Position numbers and translations under genes: made by a program. From Streptomyces sp. PR69 (GTDB lineage Bacteria > Actinomycetota > Actinomycetes > Streptomycetales > Streptomycetaceae): DNA of 64,000 nt. The notes beneath the pieces are model-generated. The model saw nothing but the letters and a program-made list of their open reading frames with translations. It was not told the DNA's origin and ran no database searches. Shown one piece after another: positions 45,317 to 54,300 of this stretch. Position 1 is the stretch's first letter. The number at the start of each line of letters is the position of its first letter. Location: contig NZ_JAOWCB010000002.1 of NCBI RefSeq assembly GCF_026420845.1, positions 1-64,000 on the forward strand. The letters run 5' to 3'.

Positions 45317-45486
45317 GCCGCCATCGTCCGCCCAGCCGCAGCCCTCGTCCTCCCGGGGCCTGCGACGCGTCCGCCGTTAGGGTGAAGGGCATTCTGCCGG
45401 GCGACGAAGCGCGGAAACGCACAGCGGCACAGACACATGCCCAAGCACAAGCACGGGCGCAGGCACACAGAGACTGGGAGACACGG

Positions 45487-45972
45487 GTGGGAGCGCCGAG
45501 ACTGAGCCGTACGCCTCTGCCGGGAATCGGCGTACGGTACGACCTGACGACCCGTGAGCACCGTCGGCTCTCCGTGGTCGCGCACCGCGACGGCGGGCGC
45601 ATCCTCAACGCCTACCACGGCGACGACCCGGATGAGTGCGCGCTGTCGGTGAAGCTGACCGCCGGTGAGGCCGAGGCCCTGATCGACGCGCTGATGCCGT
45701 CTCATCACAGTCCGAACCTGCTGTCCACCACCGATCTCGGCCTGGTGGCGGAGCGCGTCGAGCTGTCGTCGGGTTCGCACTGGAACGGGCGGCTGCTGGG
45801 CGAGACGCGGATGCGGACCGAGACGGGGGTGTCGATCGTCGCGGTGCTCCGCCGGGCCGGGGCGGTTCCCTCGCCCGGCCCGGACTTCCGGCTGGCCGGC
45901 GGCGACATCCTCATCGTCATCGGCACCCGCGAGGGCGCGGAGGCCGCCGCCGCGATACTCGGGCGGGAGTGA
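45487..45972 (+). CDS. cation:proton antiporter regulatory subunit (TrkA-C, KhtT-like)
   Basis: GTG 45487 with GGGAG about 7 bases upstream gives 161 residues. The open frame extends further upstream, but the Ala/Gln/Thr-rich leader (AAQTHAQAQARAQAH) is not conserved-looking. The N-terminal half begins LPGIGVRYDLTTREHRRLSVVAHRDGGR. The C-terminal half is a TrkA-C/RCK-C domain ending in FRLAGGDILIVIGTREGAEAAAAILG. KhtT-type subunits sit on the cytoplasmic face of the antiporter and gate it in response to nucleotide or pH. The antiporter gene follows after 4 bp, so the two are an operon. Confidence 0.88.
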   Translation: MGAPRLSRTPLPGIGVRYDLTTREHRRLSVVAHRDGGRILNAYHGDDPDECALSVKLTAGEAEALIDALMPSHHSPNLLSTTDLGLVAERVELSSGSHWNGRLLGETRMRTETGVSIVAVLRRAGAVPSPGPDFRLAGGDILIVIGTREGAEAAAAILGRE

Positions 45973-45976
45973 CCGC

Positions 45977-47326
45977 ATGCACTCATCCGCCGTCTTTCTG
46001 ATCGAGTTCGGTGCGATCATCCTCGGTCTCGGGCTGCTCGGCCGTCTCGCGGGGCGGTTCCGGTTCTCGCCCATCCCGCTCTATCTGCTCGCCGGGCTGG
46101 CCTTCGGCAAGGGCGGTCTGCTGCCGCTGGGCGCGAGCGAGGAGTTCGTGGCGATCGGCGCCGAGATCGGCGTCATCCTTCTGCTGCTGATGCTCGGCCT
46201 GGAGTACACGGCCACGGACCTGGTCACCAACCTCAAGACCCAGTACCCCGCCGGTCTCGTCGACGCCTGCCTCAACGCCCTGCCCGGCGCGGCGATGGCT
46301 CTGCTCCTGGGGTGGGGGCCGGTCGCCGCCGTCGTACTCGCCGGCGTCACCTGGATCTCGTCCTCCGGCGTCATCGCCAAGGTGATGGGCGATCTGGGAC
46401 GGCTGGGCAACCGGGAGACCCCGGTGATCCTGAGCATCCTGGTCCTGGAAGACCTGGCCATGGCCGTCTATCTGCCGATCATCACCGCCCTGCTCGCCGG
46501 GGTGAGCCTGGCGGCGGGCAGTCTCACCCTCGCCATCGCGCTGGGCGTGGCGGGGCTCGTGCTGTTCCTGGCCGTCCGCTACGGCCGTCTCATCTCCCGC
46601 TTCGTCTCCAGCGACGACCCGGAGAAGCTGCTGCTCGTCGTCCTGGGTCTGACGCTGCTGGTCGCCGGGATCGCCCAGCAGCTCCAGGTCTCCGCGGCCG
46701 TCGGCGCGTTCCTGGTCGGCATCGCCCTGTCCGGCGAGGTGGCAGAGGGCGCGCACAATCTGCTCAGCCCGCTGCGCGATCTGTTCGCCGCGGTGTTCTT
46801 CGTCTTCTTCGGGCTGCACACCGACCCCGCCAGCATTCCCCCGGTGCTGCTGCCCGCCCTCGCCCTCGCCGTGGTCACGGCCGGTACGAAGATCGCCACC
46901 GGATACTGGGCGGCGCGCCGGGCCGGGATCTCCGCCAAGGGACGGTGGCGGGCCGGCGGAACGCTGGTCGCGCGCGGCGAGTTCTCCATCGTCATCGCGG
47001 GGCTCGCCGTCACCGCCGGGATCGAGCCGTCGCTCGGCCCGCTGGCGACCGCGTATGTGCTGATCCTGGTGATCGCCGGGCCGCTGGCCGCCCGCTACAC
47101 CGAGCCGGTGGCCACCCGGCTGACCGCCCGGATCGGGCAGCGCGCGGCCGCCGTGCCGCAGACCGCGGCGGCGGCCGGCGCCCAGGCCGACACCCAGGCC
47201 GACGCCCAAGCCAGCGCCCAGGCCGTCGAGCAGGCCACCGGACAGGCCGGCGCACAGACAGGCGGCCAGGCGGACGGACGGGCGGACGGACAGGGCGAGA
47301 CCGTGAGCGAGGGGGTACGGCCATGA
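45977..47326 (+). CDS. CPA2 cation:proton antiporter (KhtU/KefB-like)
   Basis: A 449-residue membrane protein with about 12 transmembrane helices. Typical CPA2 features include FEFGAIILGLGLLGRLAGR-like helix 1 (IEFGAIILGLGL), ITWISSSG-type helix 5 region (VTWISSSGVIAKVM), VLEDLAMAVYLPI with the transport Asp, and FFVFFGLHTDP. The last 60 residues are a Gln/Ala-rich low-complexity tail, an unusual extension. With the preceding regulatory subunit it forms a K+(or Na+)/H+ efflux system. The stop overlaps the next gene by 4 bp (47323-47326). Confidence 0.9.
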   Translation: MHSSAVFLIEFGAIILGLGLLGRLAGRFRFSPIPLYLLAGLAFGKGGLLPLGASEEFVAIGAEIGVILLLLMLGLEYTATDLVTNLKTQYPAGLVDACLNALPGAAMALLLGWGPVAAVVLAGVTWISSSGVIAKVMGDLGRLGNRETPVILSILVLEDLAMAVYLPIITALLAGVSLAAGSLTLAIALGVAGLVLFLAVRYGRLISRFVSSDDPEKLLLVVLGLTLLVAGIAQQLQVSAAVGAFLVGIALSGEVAEGAHNLLSPLRDLFAAVFFVFFGLHTDPASIPPVLLPALALAVVTAGTKIATGYWAARRAGISAKGRWRAGGTLVARGEFSIVIAGLAVTAGIEPSLGPLATAYVLILVIAGPLAARYTEPVATRLTARIGQRAAAVPQTAAAAGAQADTQADAQASAQAVEQATGQAGAQTGGQADGRADGQGETVSEGVRP

Positions 47327-48069
47327 GCACGCGCACCCCCCTTGAGCCGGCCCGCCCCCTGCCAGGCGTCGAGCTGGTGTGGTCGGGCCTGACCGCCGAC
47401 CACCGCGCGCACGCCCTCGCTCGCCGGGACATCCTCGACGCCGAGGAGACCGCCCGGCTGACGGCCTTCGTCCATGACCGCGACCGCGACACCTACGCCG
47501 TCGCCCATGTGACGCTGCGTGAACTGCTCGGCGAGCGGCTCGGCCTGCCCCCGGCGGAGGTGAAGCTGGCGCGCCGCCCCTGCGTCGGCTGCGGCGGTCC
47601 GCACGGACGGCCCCATGTGCCGGGCGACCCCGTCCACTTCTCGCTCTCCCACGCCCATGACGCGGTGCTGATCGCCCTCGCGGAACGGGCCGTGGGCATC
47701 GACGTCGAGACGCTCCCCACCCCTGCCACGGCTCTCGACGTGGCCGAGCAGCTGCACCCCGCGGAGCGCGGCGAACTGAGGCTGCTCCACCGCCTGGACC
47801 GGCCCGCCGAGCTGACGGCCGCCTTCGCGCGCTGCTGGACCCGCAAGGAGGCGCTGCTGAAGGGGACGGGCGCGGGCCTCAACGAGGACCTCACGCTGAG
47901 GTATGTGGGCACGGGCCCCCGGCCGGCCCCGCAGAACGGCTGGCTGCTGGCCGATCTGCCCGCGCCGGCGGGCTGTGCCGCGGCCCTCGCCGTCGCCGCC
48001 CCGGACACCGCCCCGGACGGGGCGTCACACCGTGCGCCGTACGGCGGGACCGGCATTAAGCACCCGTAA
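47323..48069 (+). CDS. 4'-phosphopantetheinyl transferase, Sfp type
   Basis: ATG 47323 overlaps the antiporter stop (ATGA) and gives 248 residues. Sfp-type motifs are present: HFSLSHAHDAVLIAL (105-119), VGIDVE with the Mg-binding acidic pair (124-129), and WTRKEALLKGTG (172-183). The enzyme moves the phosphopantetheine arm of CoA to carrier proteins of fatty acid, polyketide or nonribosomal peptide synthases. An RRPCVGCGGPHGRP segment is typical of the actinomycete form. No biosynthetic cluster is near, so it may serve the whole cell. The link to the antiporter operon by overlap is unexplained functionally. Confidence 0.9.
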   Translation: MSTRTPLEPARPLPGVELVWSGLTADHRAHALARRDILDAEETARLTAFVHDRDRDTYAVAHVTLRELLGERLGLPPAEVKLARRPCVGCGGPHGRPHVPGDPVHFSLSHAHDAVLIALAERAVGIDVETLPTPATALDVAEQLHPAERGELRLLHRLDRPAELTAAFARCWTRKEALLKGTGAGLNEDLTLRYVGTGPRPAPQNGWLLADLPAPAGCAAALAVAAPDTAPDGASHRAPYGGTGIKHP

Positions 48070-48209
48070 AGATTGCCGGTATCCGGCAATGCGTACGACC
48101 GTTCCCCGCTGTCACCATGGAAGGGCAGCGGGGAAACGGAACCCCCGATGCAGTGATTCGGCAACGGTCTGCCATGGCCTGAGCAGGCCCATGGCATGAG
48201 GGGAGTGAC

Positions 48210-48833
48210 GTGAACGAGTTCCTGTCGGCCTCCTTCGCCTTCCCCACCGTCCTGTTCAGCGCCGCTCTCGTCGTCGTCGCCGGCTTCTGGCTGCTGGTCC
48301 TGCTCGGCGCCGCCGAACACGACGCCTTCGACGGCGACGTGGGCGCGGGCCCCGCGGCCGGGCTCGCCGGAGTCCCGGTCGCCGTCGCCGCCTCCCTCCT
48401 GATTGTGACCGGCTGGTTCGTCAGCCTCGCGGGCGCCGTGCCGCTGCGCCGCTCCGGGCTCACCGGAGGCGTCTACGCCACGCTCGCCTGCGGTCTCCTC
48501 CTCGCCGCCGCGCTTGCCGCCTGGGTGCTCACCCGCGGGCTGCTGCGCCCGCTGGCGAAGCTCCTCCCCGACGAACGCGGGCCGTCGCGCCAGGACTTCA
48601 TCGGCCGGACCTGCACCATCCGCACCGGACGGGTGGATACGGCCTTCGGCCAGGCAGAGGTCGTCGCCGAGGACGGCGCCACCGCCCTCGTACAGGTCAG
48701 ACTGGCCGAACACGATCTGCGCGAGGACCCCACGGGGCTCGCCGCCGGGTCCACCGGGCTGCTCTACGCATACGACGAGGACGGCGAGTTCTTCTGGGTC
48801 TCGCCGTACGGCTCCCTCGAGTCGGCCGCCTGA
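48210..48833 (+). CDS. membrane protein with C-terminal OB-fold (YqiJ-like)
   Basis: A 207-residue protein. Three hydrophobic segments (about 8-33, 52-75 and 90-108) precede a soluble C-terminal domain of about 85 residues with an NfeD/OB-fold look (RQDFIGRTCTIRTGRVDTAFGQAEV, then ALVQVR). Proteins of this shape are encoded beside flotillins (the YqiJ-YqiK pair) and are thought to act with them at membrane microdomains. The flotillin gene follows 125 bp downstream in the same direction, supporting that reading. The start ATG-like GTG at 48210 is preceded by GGGGAG. Confidence 0.8.
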   Translation: MNEFLSASFAFPTVLFSAALVVVAGFWLLVLLGAAEHDAFDGDVGAGPAAGLAGVPVAVAASLLIVTGWFVSLAGAVPLRRSGLTGGVYATLACGLLLAAALAAWVLTRGLLRPLAKLLPDERGPSRQDFIGRTCTIRTGRVDTAFGQAEVVAEDGATALVQVRLAEHDLREDPTGLAAGSTGLLYAYDEDGEFFWVSPYGSLESAA

Positions 48834-48958
48834 GGCAGCCGAGCCGCAACAGCCCTGACCGGTCCCCAACGCCCCTGCCGCCGTCGGCAGACGGCGGCGA
48901 CGACCGGGCTCCGTCCCCCTCTCAAGCTCTCCGCTCACCTCACCACCGAGGATTCCTC

Positions 48959-51061
48959 ATGGATGCCATCTCCTGGGGCGTCGGCGTGTTCGCCGCCGTC
49001 GTCCTGCTCATCGCCTTCTGTCTGCTGCTGGTGATCACCCGCCTCTTCCGCAAGGTGGAGCAGGGCAAGGCGCTCATCGTCTCCAAGATGCGCAAGGTCG
49101 ACGTCACCTTCACCGGTCAGATCGTGCTGCCCGTCCTGCACAAGGCCGAGGTCATGGACATCTCGGTGAAGACCATCGACATCTCGCGGACCGGCAGCGA
49201 CGGGCTGATCTGCCGCGACAACATCCGCGCCGACATCCGGATCTCCTTCTTCGTCCGGGTCAACAAGACCGTCGAGGACGTCATCCGGGTCGCCCAGGCC
49301 ATCGGCACGGCCCGCGCCAGCGACAAGGCCACGCTGCAGGAGCTGTTCAACGCCAAGTTCTCCGAGGCGCTGAAGACCGTCGGCAAGCAGATGGACTTCA
49401 CCGACCTCTACACCAAGCGCGATGAGCTGCGGGACCGCATCATCCAGGTCGTCGGCACCGATCTGAACGGCTACAGCCTCGAAGACGCGGCGATCGACTA
49501 CCTGGAGCAGACGCCGATCGGCCAGCTCGACGACAACAACATCCTGGACGCCCAGGGCATCCGGAAGATCACCGAGCTGACCTCCGCCGAGCACGTCCGC
49601 ACCAACGAGTTCCGGCAGACCGAGCAGAAGGAGATCACCCGGCAGAACGTCGACGCCCGCGAGGCCATCCTGGAGCTGGAGCGCCGGCAGGCCGACGCGG
49701 AGATCAAGCAGCGGCGGGAGATCGAGACCGTACGGGCGCGCGAGGAGGCCGAGACCGCCCGCGTGGTCGAGGAAGAGCGGCTGCGCGCCCAGAGTGCCTT
49801 CCTCAAGACCGAGGAGCAGCTCGGCGTCCAGCGCGAGAACCAGACGCGTGAGGTCGAGGTCGCCGCGAAGAACCGCGAGCGCGTCATCGCCATCGAGAAC
49901 GAGCGGATCGAGAAGGACCGGCTGCTCGAAGTCATCGCCCGCGAACGGGAGACGGAGCTCACCCGGATCTCCGCGGAGAAGGAGGTCGAGGCGGAGCGCC
50001 GCGAGATCGCGGAGGTCATCCGGGAGCGGGTCGCGGTGGACCGCACGGTCGCCGAGCAGGAGGAGTCCATCAAGAAGCTCCGCGCGGTCGAAGAAGCCGA
50101 GCGCGAGCGCCAGGCCGTCATCATCGCGGCCGAGGCGGAGGCCCAGGAGAAGCTGGTCAAGGACATCAAGGCGGCGGAGGCGGCCGAGCAGGCCGCGGTG
50201 CACCGGGCGGCCGAAGAGGTCACCCTCGCCGAGGCCCGGGTGAAGTCCGCGGACCTCGACGCCCAGGCCAAGCTGCGCCTCGCCGAAGGCATCCAGGCGG
50301 AGGCGGCCGCGGCCGGCCTCGCGGCGGTGCAGGTACGCGAGAAGGAGGCCGACGCCATCGAGAAGGCCGGGCGCGCCGAGGCGGAGGCCGCGCAGGCAAG
50401 GCTGCTCGCCGAGGCCGAGGGCGTACGGGCCAAGGGCGCGGCGGAGGCCGCCGCGGTCGCCGAGAAGCTGAAGGCCGAGGCCGCGGGCCTCACCGAGAAG
50501 GCGGCCGCCATGGCCGCGCTCGACGAGGCATCCCGCGGACACGAGGAGTACCGGCTGCGCCTGGAGGCCGAGAAGGACATCCGGCTGGCCGGACTCGACG
50601 CACAGCGCCAGATCGCCGAGGCGCAGGCGTCGGTGGTCGCGACCGGACTGGAGGGCGCGGACATCTCCATCGTGGGCGGCGAGTCCGTCTTCTTCGACCG
50701 GCTGATGTCGTCGATCTCCCTCGGCAAGAGCGTGGACGGCTTTGTGCGGAACTCGTCGACCGCGCAGACCCTGGCCAAGCCGTGGCTGGACGGCACCGCG
50801 GACTTCACCGCGGACCTGACGCGGGTGCTCGGGTCGGTGACCACCGGCGATGTGCAGAACCTGACCGTGTCCGCGCTGCTGATGCGGCTGATGAAGTCCG
50901 GCGACGCGGGCGGCCGGCTGGGCGGGCAGCTCCAGCAGCTGCTTCAGGCGGCGGAGCGGCTCGGGGTGGCGGACATGCCGGTGGCGGAGCTGGCCGCGGA
51001 GGGTGGCGGTGACGGGGGTGCGGACTCCCCGGCGGACCTGAACGGCAGGGTTCAGGTCTGA
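48959..51061 (+). CDS. flotillin family membrane scaffold protein
   Basis: A 700-residue protein. One N-terminal membrane segment (about 4-26) is followed by an SPFH/band-7 domain (about 30-200, with VTFTGQIVLPVLHKAEVMD and DLYTKRDELRDRIIQVVG). A very long Glu/Ala/Arg/Lys-rich coiled coil (about 210-560) follows, then a C-terminal region ending in a Gly-rich tail. This is the flotillin layout; the proteins oligomerise at the membrane through the coiled coil and organise other proteins. It lies between the OB-fold membrane protein and the giant ATPase, suggesting a three-protein membrane assembly. A strong hairpin follows at 51074. Confidence 0.9.
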   Translation: MDAISWGVGVFAAVVLLIAFCLLLVITRLFRKVEQGKALIVSKMRKVDVTFTGQIVLPVLHKAEVMDISVKTIDISRTGSDGLICRDNIRADIRISFFVRVNKTVEDVIRVAQAIGTARASDKATLQELFNAKFSEALKTVGKQMDFTDLYTKRDELRDRIIQVVGTDLNGYSLEDAAIDYLEQTPIGQLDDNNILDAQGIRKITELTSAEHVRTNEFRQTEQKEITRQNVDAREAILELERRQADAEIKQRREIETVRAREEAETARVVEEERLRAQSAFLKTEEQLGVQRENQTREVEVAAKNRERVIAIENERIEKDRLLEVIARERETELTRISAEKEVEAERREIAEVIRERVAVDRTVAEQEESIKKLRAVEEAERERQAVIIAAEAEAQEKLVKDIKAAEAAEQAAVHRAAEEVTLAEARVKSADLDAQAKLRLAEGIQAEAAAAGLAAVQVREKEADAIEKAGRAEAEAAQARLLAEAEGVRAKGAAEAAAVAEKLKAEAAGLTEKAAAMAALDEASRGHEEYRLRLEAEKDIRLAGLDAQRQIAEAQASVVATGLEGADISIVGGESVFFDRLMSSISLGKSVDGFVRNSSTAQTLAKPWLDGTADFTADLTRVLGSVTTGDVQNLTVSALLMRLMKSGDAGGRLGGQLQQLLQAAERLGVADMPVAELAAEGGGDGGADSPADLNGRVQV

Positions 51062-51073
51062 CGCCGGGGGTCG

Positions 51074-51109
51074 GGGCCCGGCCCCCGCAACGGGGGTGGG
51101 GCCGGGCCC
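51074..51109 (+). terminator. GC-rich hairpin downstream of the flotillin gene
   Basis: GGGCCCGGCCCC (51074-51085) pairs with GGGGCCGGGCCC (51098-51109) around a 12-base loop, 13 bases after the flotillin stop. There is no U-tract, as is usual for Streptomyces. The rest of the 243-bp spacer to the giant ATPase contains further G/C runs and a GGGGGCGGAGCCCCC hairpin (51171-51185) of the same type as those at 58147-58339. Confidence 0.6.
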
Positions 51110-51304
51110 TGACGACGGGGGGAGGGGCGGGGCGGGGGTTTCCCCTCCCCTCCCCCCGAAGGGGGGTCTGGGGGCGGAGCCCCCAGTTACGGGAAGTGGG
51201 GTCCCCCCACGCCCCCGGGGCGTAGGGGGCGGGGCTGGGGAACAAACCCGCCCGCCCCACCACCTTTGACACGGTCCGACTCGCAGGAAGCGACCACCAC
51301 CACC

Positions 51305-54300
51305 ATGACCACCACGCAGACCGCGCCCCAGCTCGACACCGGCACATACGAGGTGCTGCGCGAGCGGCTCGGGGCGCAGGCCGGGGAGTTGGCGCGGCGG
51401 GCCGAGGAGCTGAACGCGCGGCGCGTCGAGACGTTCGGCTCGATGGAGCTGAAGCTGGCCGGCGCCGAGCGGATCCGTACCGAGAACAGCTGCGTGCCCC
51501 GCGACATCGTCTCCGTCGGCGAGGACCGACTCCTCTTCGGGTACAACGTCTTCCTCGGCCTCAAGCCGCAGACGTCCGTGGCCGACGTCTTCGCCCTGCA
51601 TGACGCCGAGCTGAACCGGCTGCCCGACGACGCGGTGCCCGGGCTGCTCGACGACCCGGCGTTCCTGCGCGAGTTCGAGGCGCTGTACCGCTACTACCGG
51701 CAGGCGCATCTGCTCCAGCTGCGCCGGGTGGACGGCAAGCTGCTCGCCGTCTTCCAGACCGGCGAGCAGGCCGGCGACATCCGGGTGCTGCGCTGGGCGC
51801 TCGGCCCGTCCGGCGAGGCGGAGTTCCTGGACGCGCGCGGCGAGCGCGACCATGTCTTCCCGCCGTCCCATGACTTCGAGTGGATCCCGGCCACCCGCGA
51901 CGACCACGTCCTGGGCCGCCACCCGCATATCTCCATCGGCGGCGAGGTGTTCGTCGAGACCGTCGGCGGCACCCTCACCGTCAAGGTCGAGGACAACACC
52001 GAGACCGGCGAGGGCGTCTACGCCGAGCCGGTCGACGAGCCGCTGCAGTCCCTCGGCGACGCGGACGTCGCCCACGCGCGCGTGGGCCCGCTGGTGCTGC
52101 TGCGCATCCGCCCGTACAAGGAGGAGGCCCACCGCCACCTCGTCTACAACACCGCCACCAAGACGGTCGTACGGCTCGACGGGATCGGGCAGGCGTGCCG
52201 CAGGCTCCCCGAGGACCAGGGCATCGTCTTCCCGGGCGGCTACTATCTGGCCGCCACCGCCACGGCCCGCACCTTCGACCTCGACGCGGAGCTGATCGCC
52301 TCCCTCGAATTCGAGCGGACGGTGCGCTCGCCCAACGGCGAGGACGTGCTGTACGCGTTCCACGCGCGCGTGGAGGGCCGCAGTCTGCTCCTGCCGTACA
52401 ACGTGATCCGCAAGGCGGTCGCCGCCCCGCTGACCTGCCACGGCTACGCGGTCTTCGACGACGGCACGCTGCTGGTGCTGCGCGCCGACTCCGACGAGCC
52501 CGCGCGCGTGCACCCGCTGCAGCGCTGGACCTCGCCGTACGTCTCCGACACCTATGCCGCCGCGCGCCCGGCGGGTGAGGGCCCGCTCGCCCGGATCGGC
52601 AACGCCGACCTGGTACGCGGCATCTCCGACTGCCTCTCCCTCGCGCGCTCCGTCGCCGAGACCGCCCCGACGACCGGCGTGTACCGTGCGCTGCTCGCCG
52701 CCTGCACCCGCACCGCGGACGCCTACCACTGGCTCGGCGACGCGGAGGCGGGCGATCTGCGCACCCCGCTCGCCGAGATGCGGGCGACGGCCGAGCAGGT
52801 GCTCGCGGAGTTCGAGACGGTCCAGACGCTGACCGCGCAGGCCGCGGAGGCGCTGGACGCCTGCGCCGGGCGGATCGCCGCGCTGGTGCGCCGGATGCGC
52901 GGCGAAGCCCCGCGCGGCGCGGCCGGCTGGGTCGCCGGGCTGACCGAACTGCGCCATGCCCAGGGCGCACTGCTCACCCTCAAGGACATGCGGTACGCGG
53001 ACACCGGCCGCATCGACGCGCTGTCCGCGGACACGGACGCCGACATCGCGTCGTTCGCCCAGCGCGCGGCAGCGTTCCTCAGCCGTGCGGACGCCTTCGA
53101 CGACTACCACACGGACGTGGCGGCGCTGGCCGAGCGGGCGGGGGCGATCGACACGGTCGCCGAGGCTGCCCCGGTGGCCGACGAGCTGGACGGACAGGCC
53201 GCGGCGCTGCGCACGGTCACCGACGTGGTGGCCGGTCTGGACATGGGCGACGCCGTGGTGCGCACCGCCATCCTGGAGCGGATCGCCGAGGTCCTCGGGG
53301 GCGTCAACCGGGCGCGGGCCGTGCTGGACGGCCGCCGCCGGGAGCTGCTGGAGCGCGAGGGGCGGGCGGAGTTCGCGGCCGAACTGGCGCTGCTGGGCCA
53401 GTCGGCGGCGGGCGCGCTGGCCGCCGCCGACACCCCGGAGGCGAGCGACGAGCAGCTGTCCGCGCTGCTGCTCCAGCTGGAGAATCTGGAGTCCCGCTTC
53501 GCCGAGCACGACGACTTCCTCAGCGAGCTGGGCGGCCGCCGCACCGAGCTGTACGAGGCGTTCTCGGCGCGCAAGCAGACGCTTCAGGACGCCCGTGCCC
53601 GGCGCGCGGAGCGGCTCGCGGAGTCGGCGGCGCGGGTGCTGGAGACGATCGGCCGGCGGGCCGCCGCGCTGGACGGCGCCGAGGCGGTCAGCGCCTACTT
53701 CGCCTCCGACCCGATGGTCGCCAAGGTCCGCCGCACCGCGGAGGAGCTGCGGGAACTGGGCGACGGCGTACGGGCGGAGGAGCTGGCCGGCCGGCTGACG
53801 GCGGCCCGGCAGGAGGCGGCGCGGGCGCTGCGCGACCGCGCCGACCTGTACGCGGACGGCGGCGCGTCCCTCCGGCTGGGCCGCCACCGCTTCGCGGTGA
53901 ACACCCAGCCGTTCGACCTGACGCTGGTGCCGCACGGCGACGACGGCCTCGCCTTCGCCCTGACGGGGACGGACTACCGGTCGCCCGTCTGCGACCCGGC
54001 GTTCGCGGACACCCGCCCGTACTGGAGCCAGTCCCTGCCGTCGGAGAACGCGGACGTCTACCGCGCCGAGCATCTGGCGGCCCGGCTGCTGGCCGAGCAC
54101 GACGCACAGCCGCTCGCCGCGGCCGGGGATCTGGCCGCCCTGGTGCGCGAGGCGGCCCAGTCCGCGTACGACGAGGGCTATGAGCGGGGCGTCCACGACC
54201 ACGACGCGACGCTGATACTGGCCGCCCTGCTGCGGCTGACCCGGACCGCGGGCCTGCTGCGCTACCCGCCGGCCGTGCGGGCGGCCGCCCAGCTGTTCTG